DNA of 64,000 bases from Actinocorallia populi (lineage in GTDB: Bacteria; Actinomycetota; Actinomycetes; Streptosporangiales; Streptosporangiaceae). The translations under genes and the position numbers were made by a program. The DNA is taken from positions 1,240,001 through 1,304,000 of the forward strand of contig NZ_PVZV01000001.1 in assembly GCF_002995495.1 (NCBI RefSeq). The letters are read 5' to 3'. Under the pieces are notes generated by a model. The model was given only the letters and a program-made list of their open reading frames with translations. It was not told the DNA's origin and searched no databases. Below are positions 57,938 through 64,000 of the stretch, piece by piece; the first letter of the stretch is position 1, and every line of letters begins with the position of its first letter.

Positions 57938-59098
57938 TCAGCCGGGGCCGCCGGCCGGCGGCCTGCTCCTGCCGGACGGGTGGAGGAGCAGGCCGCGGCG
58001 GTAGGCGACGGACAGGTCGGTGGTGGTGATCATGCCCACGACGCGACCGTCGCCGACGACCACCGCGACCAGCTCGCGCTCGACCGGGCGGACGGCCAGG
58101 AGCTCGGCGGCGGGGGCGTCGGGGGCCAGGACGTTGCGGTCGGGGAGGGCGGTCATGTGGTCGCGGACCCGGGCGGCGCGCCGGTCCTCGGGGAGGGCGG
58201 TCAGCACGTCGGCGTGGACGGCGCCGACCGGGGAGCCCGCGACGTCCACGACGGGGAAGACGTTCTGGCGGGAGAAGGCGACGGTCCCGCGCAGGAAGTC
58301 GCCGACCTCCTGGCGGTCGGGCGCCAGGTCCGGCGCGGGGTTCATGACCTCGCCGACCCGGACGTCCCGCAGGGAGTCGCGGACGAGGCGGGCGGTGCCC
58401 TCCGCCTTGGCGGAGATCATGAGGAACCAGCCGACCAGCATCGTCCACAGGCCGGCGCCCGACCGGGTGAACAGGAGCTGGAAGGCGCCCAGGACGACCA
58501 GCGCCAGGCCGACGGAGCGGCCCGCGCGGACGGCGGCCAGGTCGGCGCGCGTCAGGTCGTGGTAGCGCCGCCACAGGATCGCGCGCAGCACCCTGCCGCC
58601 GTCCAGGGGCGCGCCGGGCAGCAGGTTGAACGCGCCCAGCAGCACGTTCATCAGCGCCAGCCACGTTAGTGGTTGGACCAGCAGCGCCGGGGCGTCCAGC
58701 GTCCACGCCGCGACGGTCCCCGCGCCGAACAGCACGCCCAGCGCGAAGCTGGCCAGCGGCCCCGCCGCGGCGATCGCCAGGTCGGCCTGCGGGGTGGGCG
58801 CCTCGTCCTCCAGCTCCGACACCCCGCCGAGCATCCACAACGTGATCGAGTGCACCCGCACGCCCCGCCGCAGCGCGACCAGGCTGTGCGCGAGCTCGTG
58901 CACCAGCAGGCAGGCGAAGAACACCAGGGCGACCGGGACGGCGACCGCCCAGTAGACCCCGGCGGGCCGGCCCGGGTCGGCCCGGGGCAGCACCCCGGTG
59001 GCCAGGATCAGGCCGACCAGCCCGACGATGAACAGGGCCGACCACTGGGCGCCGATCCTGATGCCGGAGACCCTGCCCAGGGGGAGGACCTTGCTCAT
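57938..59098 (-). CDS. Site-2 protease with CBS pair (Rip3-like)
   Basis: The 386-aa M50 peptidase has HELAH at residues 67-71 inside a helix, the second zinc/aspartate motif NLLPGAPLDGGRVL near 160, five or six helices, and a C-terminal CBS pair (about 235-360; VGEVMNPAPDLAPDRQEVGDF, VVGMITTTDLSVAYRRG). This is the arrangement of mycobacterial Rip3. It cuts membrane-embedded substrates such as anti-sigma factors, with nucleotide control by CBS. ATG 59098 fits the family start; GTG 59107 is an alternative. Confidence 0.9.
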   Translation of the reverse strand: MSKVLPLGRVSGIRIGAQWSALFIVGLVGLILATGVLPRADPGRPAGVYWAVAVPVALVFFACLLVHELAHSLVALRRGVRVHSITLWMLGGVSELEDEAPTPQADLAIAAAGPLASFALGVLFGAGTVAAWTLDAPALLVQPLTWLALMNVLLGAFNLLPGAPLDGGRVLRAILWRRYHDLTRADLAAVRAGRSVGLALVVLGAFQLLFTRSGAGLWTMLVGWFLMISAKAEGTARLVRDSLRDVRVGEVMNPAPDLAPDRQEVGDFLRGTVAFSRQNVFPVVDVAGSPVGAVHADVLTALPEDRRAARVRDHMTALPDRNVLAPDAPAAELLAVRPVERELVAVVVGDGRVVGMITTTDLSVAYRRGLLLHPSGRSRPPAGGPG

Positions 59099-59275
59099 CG
59101 CCTTCACCGTCCGTCTGCTCGATCACGGTGGCCGCCCGCGCCGTCCGCCGCGGGTCTCCTTCCATCATGAGCAGGTCGGCGAGCCTGTTCCCAGGGGCGA
59201 AGGTCACTGCCGGGCAGGCCGGAAAGAGGTTGTGGAAATCGTGATCCTGTCGTCACTCTCCGCGATAATGGGGAG

Positions 59276-60553
59276 GTGGCGGACGAGAGCGGGAGACGGG
59301 ACGCGCGGCCGGGGCGAAGGCGCCTGGCGGCCGTGGCCGTGCTGCTCTCGGCGGTGCTACCGGCCGGATGCGGCGGCGAGGAGGGCGGAGGAGCGCCCGT
59401 CGTCAACCTCTACAACGCCCCGCAGCAGAACCTCGCCCGGATCGTCGAACGCTGCAACGGGCTGGCGAAGGGCGCCTACCGGATCGTGCTCAACACGCTG
59501 CCGCGCGGGGCCGACGACCAGCGGGAGCAGCTCGTCCGGCGGCTGGCGGCCGAGGACCGCGGCCTGGACGTGCTCGGCCTGGACGTGACCTGGACGGCGG
59601 AGCTGGCCGAGGCCGAATGGATCAGGGAATGGACGGGGGAGTACGCGCGGCGGGCCAGGGAGGGCACACTCCAGCGGCCACTGGACACCGCGACGTGGCG
59701 GGGACGGCTGTACGCCGCCCCGTACAACACCAACGTCCAGCTCCTGTGGTACCGCTCGGACCTCATCCCCGAGCCGCCGTCCACCTGGACGGGGCTGATG
59801 CGGGCCTCCGCCCGGCTGGCCGCCGCCGGCGAGCCCCACTACGGCGAGGTGACGGGCGCCCAGTACGAGGGCGTCGTCGTCTGGTTCAACAGCCTCGTCG
59901 CCTCGGCCGGAGGCCGGATCCTCAGCCCCGACGGCGAGCACGTCGCGCTCGGGAGGCCCGCCCTGCAGGCCCTGCGGACGATGCGGGACTTCGCCCGCTC
60001 CCCGGCGGCGGACCCGTCGCTGTCCAACACCCGCGAGGACGACGCACGGCTGGCCGTCGAGTCGGGGCGCGCCGCCTACGAGGTCAACTGGCCGTACGTC
60101 CACGCCTCCATGGCCGCCAACCGCCCGGACCTCGTCCGGCACTTCAGGTGGGCGCCCTACCCCGGGATCACCGGAGCCGGGCGCTCCCCCCTCGGCGGCG
60201 CCAACTTCGCCGTCAGCCGCTACTCCGAGCACCCCGACCGGTCCTTCCGGGCCGCCCTCTGCCTGCGCGACCCCGAGAGCCAGCGCATCGCGGCCACCCT
60301 GGACGGCCTGCCCCCGACCATCGCCTCCGTCTACCGGTCCGCGGGCATGGCCGAGGCCTACCCCATGCGCGACGCCATCCTGCGGGCCCTCGAGACGGCC
60401 GCCCCCCGCCCGCAGACCCCCACCTACCAGAACGTCTCCACGGTCACGGCCGTCACGCTCTCGCCGCCCGCGTCGATCGACCCGCCCGAGACGCTCGCGC
60501 GGCTGCGCTCCCTCATCGGGGACGCGCTCCAGAGCAGGGGGGTGCTGCCGTGA
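59276..60553 (+). CDS. lpqY: Trehalose-binding lipoprotein, LpqY-like
   Basis: The 425-aa solute-binding protein has a lipoprotein signal ([19 protein letters not shown], Cys32). Matches to mycobacterial LpqY run along its length: [86 protein letters not shown]. LpqY hands trehalose to SugABC. GATAAT (59264-59269) ends 6 nt before GTG 59276, so the mRNA is probably leaderless. First gene of four, GTGA-overlapped with sugA. Assignment comes from remembered sequence and gene order. Confidence 0.85.
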   Translation: MADESGRRDARPGRRRLAAVAVLLSAVLPAGCGGEEGGGAPVVNLYNAPQQNLARIVERCNGLAKGAYRIVLNTLPRGADDQREQLVRRLAAEDRGLDVLGLDVTWTAELAEAEWIREWTGEYARRAREGTLQRPLDTATWRGRLYAAPYNTNVQLLWYRSDLIPEPPSTWTGLMRASARLAAAGEPHYGEVTGAQYEGVVVWFNSLVASAGGRILSPDGEHVALGRPALQALRTMRDFARSPAADPSLSNTREDDARLAVESGRAAYEVNWPYVHASMAANRPDLVRHFRWAPYPGITGAGRSPLGGANFAVSRYSEHPDRSFRAALCLRDPESQRIAATLDGLPPTIASVYRSAGMAEAYPMRDAILRALETAAPRPQTPTYQNVSTVTAVTLSPPASIDPPETLARLRSLIGDALQSRGVLP

Positions 60554-61440
60554 GGAGGGCCCTCAGCGCGGGGGAGCGGTCGGAGCGGCGGCTCGCCTGG
60601 TGGCTGTGCGCGCCGGCGGCGCTGGTCATGGTGCTGGTGACGGCCTGGCCGGTCCTGTACTCGGTGCTGCTGTCGTTCCAGCGGTACGACCTGCGCTTCC
60701 CCGGCCGGCGGGAGTGGATCGGGCCGGACAACTACGCCACGGTCCTGGGCAGCGGGTTCTGGTGGAGCGCGGTGTGGGTCACGCTGCTGGTCACGGTGGT
60801 GAGCGTGCTCATCGAACTGGTGCTGGGGATGGCGCTCGCCGTGGTCATGTACCGGACCCTGGTGGGGCGCGGGCTCGTCCGCACGGTCGTGCTCATCCCG
60901 TACGGGATCGTCACCGTCGCGGCGGCCTTCGGCTGGAAGTACGCCTGGACGCCGGGCACGGGCTGGCTGGCCGGGCTGCTGCCGCCCGGCCAGGCCCCGC
61001 TCACCGAGCACTGGCCCGCCATCGCGATCATCATCCTGGCCGAGGTGTGGAAGACGACGCCGTTCATGGCGCTGTTGCTCATGGCGGGGCTGGCGCTGGT
61101 GCCGGAGGACGCGCTGAAGGCCGCGGCGATGGACGGCGCGAACGCCTGGCAGCGGTTCCGGATGATCACACTGCCGCTGATGCGGCCCGTGATCCTGGCG
61201 GCGCTGCTGTTCCGGACGCTGGACGCCTTCCGCATCTTCGACGACGTCTACGTCCTGACCAACGGGGCGCAGGGCACCTCCTCGGTGTCGATCATCGCCT
61301 ACCACAACCTGATCGGCGGGCTGAACCTCGGCATCGGCTCCACCATGTCGGTGCTGATCTTCCTGATCACGGCGCTCATCGCGTTCTTCTTCGTCGCGGG
61401 GCTGGGCGCGGGGTCCCCGGCCGGGAAGGAGCGGCGCTGA
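60550..61440 (+). CDS. sugA: Trehalose ABC permease, SugA-like
   Basis: The 296-aa permease has six helices. The cytoplasmic EAA loop is [25 protein letters not shown] near residue 190, where it docks on SugC. The N-terminal part ([27 protein letters not shown]) is as in MalF/SugA-type sugar permeases. GTG overlaps the lpqY stop by 4 bp; the stop TGA shares a base with the sugB ATG. Confidence 0.88.
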   Translation: MRRALSAGERSERRLAWWLCAPAALVMVLVTAWPVLYSVLLSFQRYDLRFPGRREWIGPDNYATVLGSGFWWSAVWVTLLVTVVSVLIELVLGMALAVVMYRTLVGRGLVRTVVLIPYGIVTVAAAFGWKYAWTPGTGWLAGLLPPGQAPLTEHWPAIAIIILAEVWKTTPFMALLLMAGLALVPEDALKAAAMDGANAWQRFRMITLPLMRPVILAALLFRTLDAFRIFDDVYVLTNGAQGTSSVSIIAYHNLIGGLNLGIGSTMSVLIFLITALIAFFFVAGLGAGSPAGKERR

Positions 61441-62276
61441 TGGCGGGCCGTGCGGGCTCCTCCCGGCGCGTCCGCTGGGCGCTGGCCGACCTCCTCGTCC
61501 TGCTGTACGCACTGGTGCCGGTGCTGTGGCTCGTCTCGTTGTCGGTCAAGACCCCGGCCGCGGTCGCCGACGGCTCGTTCGTCCCGAGCGAGTGGACCTG
61601 GCGCAACTACCGGAGCATCTTCGGCGACGGCGACTTCCTGCGCGGCCTGGTCAACTCGATCGGGATCGGGCTCATCTCCACACTCGTCGCGGTGGTGATC
61701 GGCACGATGGCCGCCTACGCCGTCGCCCGGCTGCGCTTCCCCGGCCGCTCGGCGATCCTGGGCGTCTCGCTGCTGATCGCGATGTTCCCGCAGATCTCGC
61801 TGGTGACCCCGCTGTTCCAGATCGAGCGGGCACTGGGCCTGTTCAACACCTGGCCGGGGCTGATCCTGCCGTACGTCACCTTCGCGCTGCCGCTGACGAT
61901 CTACACCTTGAGCAACTTCTTCCAGGAGATCCCGTGGGAGCTGGAGAAGGCGGCGAAGATGGACGGGGCCACCCCGCTGCAGGCCTTCTGCCTGGTCATC
62001 GTGCCGCTGGCCGCGCCCGGCGTGGTGACCGCGGCGATCCTGGCGTTCATCGTCTGCTGGAACGACTTCCTGTTCGCGATCTCGCTGACCTCCTCCAGCA
62101 CGGCGCGGACGGCCCCGGCGGCGATCTCGTACTTCACGGGCGCCTCGCAGTTCGAGGACCCCACCGGCTCCATCGCCGCCGCGGCCGTGGTCATCACGGT
62201 CCCGATCGTGCTGTTCGTGCTGTTCTTCCAGCGCCGGATCGTCTCCGGCCTGACCTCAGGCGCCGTGAAGGGATAG
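61440..62276 (+). CDS. sugB: Trehalose ABC permease, SugB-like
   Basis: The 278-aa MalG-type permease has six helices, EAA loop [29 protein letters not shown] and a C-terminal [18 protein letters not shown] end ([14 protein letters not shown]) that contacts the ATPase. TGATG stop-start overlap with sugA. Forms the heterodimer channel with SugA. Confidence 0.9.
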   Translation: MAGRAGSSRRVRWALADLLVLLYALVPVLWLVSLSVKTPAAVADGSFVPSEWTWRNYRSIFGDGDFLRGLVNSIGIGLISTLVAVVIGTMAAYAVARLRFPGRSAILGVSLLIAMFPQISLVTPLFQIERALGLFNTWPGLILPYVTFALPLTIYTLSNFFQEIPWELEKAAKMDGATPLQAFCLVIVPLAAPGVVTAAILAFIVCWNDFLFAISLTSSSTARTAPAAISYFTGASQFEDPTGSIAAAAVVITVPIVLFVLFFQRRIVSGLTSGAVKG

Positions 62277-62279
62277 GCC

Positions 62280-63413
62280 GTGGCCGAGATCGTGCTCGAC
62301 GGCGTGACCAAGCGCTTCTCCGACGGCACCGTCGCCGTGCGGGAGTTCGACCTGACCATCGCCGACGGAGAGTTCGTCATCCTGGTCGGCCCGTCGGGCT
62401 GCGGGAAGTCCACCACCCTCAACATGATCGCCGGGCTGGAGGACATCACGGACGGCGAGCTGCGCATCGGCGGCGAGCGCGTCAACGAGCGCGCCCCCAA
62501 GGACCGGGACATCGCGATGGTGTTCCAGTCCTACGCGCTGTACCCGCACATGACCGTCCGGCAGAACATCGGCTTCCCGCTGCGGCTCGCCGGGACGGAC
62601 AAGGCGCGGGCGAACGCGAAGATCGAGGAGACCGCCGGCATCCTGGACCTGTCGGACCTCCTGGACCGCCGGCCCGCGAACCTCTCCGGCGGCCAGCGCC
62701 AGCGCGTCGCGATGGGCCGCGCGATCGTCCGCGACCCCAGCGCCTTCCTCATGGACGAGCCCCTGTCGAACCTCGACGCCAGGCTCCGCGTCCAGATGCG
62801 CACCATGATCTCCCGTCTGCAGAACCGCCTGGGCACCACCACCGTCTACGTCACCCACGACCAGACCGAGGCGATGACCCTGGGCGACCGCATAGTCCTC
62901 ATGAAGGACGGCGTGGTCCAGCAGACGGGCGCCCCGGAGGACCTCTACGCCCGCCCGCACAACCTCTTCGTCGCCGGCTTCATCGGCTCTCCCGCCATGA
63001 ACCTCCTCCCCGCCGAGCTCACCTCCGAAGGGCTTCGCACCCCTCTCGGCCTCGTTCCGCCCACCCCGCGCATCACCGCGGCCCTGCGAAGCGACCCGCC
63101 CCGCGAGGTCGTCATGGGCCTTCGCCCCGAGGCCTTCGCGGACACCCGCCTGCCCCGCCCTGTCGCCGACGGGGCGGCCCGCCTGGCCTTCACCGCCCGC
63201 ACCGACATCGTGGAGTCCCTCGGCGCCGAGAAGTACGTCTACCTGGACCTGTCCCCGGAGCCGCCCGGCGCGCCCGCCCCCGGCCAGCTCGTCGCCCGCC
63301 TCGACGCCGCATCCCCCGTCCGGGAGGGAGAGCCCCTCGAACTCGACTACGACCCCACCCAGATCCACCTCTTCCATCCCGAAACCGGCGTCAACCTCAC
63401 CGAGTCCCGCTGA
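62280..63413 (+). CDS. sugC: Trehalose ABC ATPase, SugC/UgpC/MsmK type
   Basis: The 377-aa ATPase has Walker A GPSGCGKST (37-45), signature LSGGQRQRVAMGRAI, Walker B AFLMDEPLSNLDA and the C-terminal regulatory MalK/TOBE-type part (RPEAF, LEYDPTQIHLF-like end ELDYDPTQIHLFHPETG). Three bases separate it from sugB. Powers uptake of trehalose, shed in mycobacteria from trehalose mycolates; here more likely general trehalose scavenging. A tandem duplication starts 7 bp after the stop. Confidence 0.9.
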   Translation: MAEIVLDGVTKRFSDGTVAVREFDLTIADGEFVILVGPSGCGKSTTLNMIAGLEDITDGELRIGGERVNERAPKDRDIAMVFQSYALYPHMTVRQNIGFPLRLAGTDKARANAKIEETAGILDLSDLLDRRPANLSGGQRQRVAMGRAIVRDPSAFLMDEPLSNLDARLRVQMRTMISRLQNRLGTTTVYVTHDQTEAMTLGDRIVLMKDGVVQQTGAPEDLYARPHNLFVAGFIGSPAMNLLPAELTSEGLRTPLGLVPPTPRITAALRSDPPREVVMGLRPEAFADTRLPRPVADGAARLAFTARTDIVESLGAEKYVYLDLSPEPPGAPAPGQLVARLDAASPVREGEPLELDYDPTQIHLFHPETGVNLTESR

Positions 63414-63420
63414 CCTCCAC

Positions 63421-63570
63421 GATCACGCGGGCAGGGATCTCCTTCCGGCGGGAGCCCCCGGCTGCGCTGCCTGCGGCGGGCCCGTGCTCTTCGTGGTGCC
63501 GGGCCGTTCCCGTTCGGGGAAGCCGTGCGAGTGTGGCGGCGGGGCGTTGACGCGGGCCCACCCGATCCCT
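63421..63570. repeat. Tandem repeat, copy 1 (150 bp)
   Basis: Begins GATCACGCGGGCAGG and ends CCCGATCCCT. It matches copy 2 over almost its whole length, including the block CTTCGTGGTGCCGGGCCGTT and GCGTTGACGCGGGCCCA. No coding frame looks real. Lies between sugC and the CoA-transferase. Confidence 0.9.
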
Positions 63571-63723
63571 GATCACGCGGGCAGGGGCCTCCTCCCGGCG
63601 GAAGACCCTGGCCGTGCCGCCTGCGGTGAGTCGGGTGTTCTTCGTGGTGCCGGGCCGTTCCTGTTTCGGGGAATGCGTGCGAGCGTGGCGGCGGGGGCGT
63701 TGACGCGGGCCCAGCCGATCCCT
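63571..63723. repeat. Tandem repeat, copy 2 (about 153 bp)
   Basis: The unit directly follows copy 1, with several substitutions and a net gain of about 3 bp; it ends GCCGATCCCT just before the inverted-repeat promoter. Both copies include the short inverted pair GGCAGG/CCTGC-like segments but no strong terminator. Confidence 0.9.
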
Positions 63724-63725
63724 AT

Positions 63726-63764
63726 CGTTTCGCTTGGGATAACGGTGTATCCCTGAATGAAACG
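63726..63764. promoter_or_regulatory. Compound inverted repeat, candidate operator
   Basis: CGTTTC (63726-63731) pairs with GAAACG (63759-63764) and, inside it, GGGATA (63736-63741) pairs with TATCCC (63748-63753). It lies 41 bp before the CoA-transferase start, so a repressor or activator of that gene is the likely ligand. Confidence 0.5.
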
Positions 63765-63804
63765 AGCGCCGGAGGAGGCTCCGGGCCGGGCGAGGGGAGC
63801 GCGG

Positions 63805-64000
63805 ATGGCGGACGGGCCGCTGCACGGTCTGCGGGTGCTGGACGTCTCGACGATTCTCGCGGGGCCGCTGTGCGCGCAGATCCTGGGGGACTTCGGGGCG
63901 GACGTGGTCAAGGTCGAGCACTCCACCAGGCCGGACGGGATGCGCGGGCACGGGAGGTCCAAGGACGGGCACGCGCTGTGGTGGAAGGAGGTCTCCCGGA
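63805..64000 (+). CDS. CaiB/BaiF-family CoA-transferase (partial)
   Basis: The first 65 residues run off the window: [40 protein letters not shown], a canonical type III CoA-transferase N-terminus. The missing part should hold the catalytic Asp. Type III enzymes move CoA between acids (formyl, carnitine, bile acids). AGGGGAG lies ahead of ATG 63805. Substrate is not deducible from this fragment. Confidence 0.9.
   Translation, partial: MADGPLHGLRVLDVSTILAGPLCAQILGDFGADVVKVEHSTRPDGMRGHGRSKDGHALWWKEVSR

Noticed and set aside
63397-63972. Minus-strand frame spanning the 150-bp repeats and the CoA-transferase start
   Set aside because: Arg/Pro/His-rich, no ribosome site, and antisense to a clear CaiB/BaiF N-terminus; its internal repetition only mirrors the DNA repeat.

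Overview
The window is very GC-rich (around 70%), nearly every codon ends in G or C, many genes start with GTG, and genes overlap by ATGA/GTGA. SARP-type regulators, MmyB-type XRE regulators, a DUF397 relic, IdeR/DmdR-type iron boxes, a KstR-like operator and an LpqY-SugABC transporter all point to a filamentous actinomycete chromosome. I infer a Streptosporangiales (Actinomadura-like) organism; the exact taxon cannot be read from the sequence. I saw no rRNA, tRNA, CRISPR, transposase or phage genes.

Region 1 (1-17.8 kb) is accessory in character. It holds a decayed alpha/beta hydrolase, a MacB-type ABC exporter behind a perfect palindromic operator, a quinone oxidoreductase behind a MerR-type 19-bp-spacer promoter, small secreted proteins, a DUF397 gene broken by one amber codon, and a membrane-anchored zinc-ribbon methyltransferase facing an esterase. 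It also holds a tandem pair of MEDS-domain signalling proteins (one with STAS, one with an RsbW-like ATPase), a DinB-like protein, a PEP mutase/isocitrate lyase family enzyme, an SDR, a lipoprotein/OmpA pair and a second ABC exporter.

Region 2 (17.8-27.5 kb) carries a large SARP/NB-ARC/TPR regulator with a repetitive Gly/Ala/Pro linker, an SRPBCC protein, a lipoprotein, and two convergent MmyB-type regulators. The first of these has lost its stop codon and reads antisense through the second. A SnoaL-like protein, an uncharacterised 386-aa protein and an AAA/DUF4143 ATPase follow. A strictly 23-bp-periodic repeat array lies upstream of the ATPase.

Region 3 (27.5-34.4 kb) is an iron-siderophore module: ATPase, two FecCD permeases, siderophore-interacting reductase and binding lipoprotein in one operon, then an EntS-like exporter and an AraC regulator. 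An iron-box promoter plus the start of the AraC gene is duplicated on both sides of the exporter gene.

Region 4 (34.5-59.1 kb) mixes redox, stress and membrane functions: SnoaL-like and F420-type oxidoreductase genes with KstR-like boxes, a PAS histidine kinase, a beta-helix protein, TerC, a GH65 phosphorylase, a hemerythrin protein divergent from a ferritin-like protein, an ABC-2 exporter, an ArsB/NhaD-type transporter with a CBS protein, a two-component system next to a third MacB-type exporter, a probable split two-component pair, a short slipin, a KhtT-like regulator and a Rip3-like site-2 protease.

Region 5 (59.2-64 kb) is a compact lpqY-sugA-sugB-sugC-like trehalose importer, a 150-bp tandem duplication, and the start of a CaiB/BaiF CoA-transferase behind an inverted-repeat promoter.
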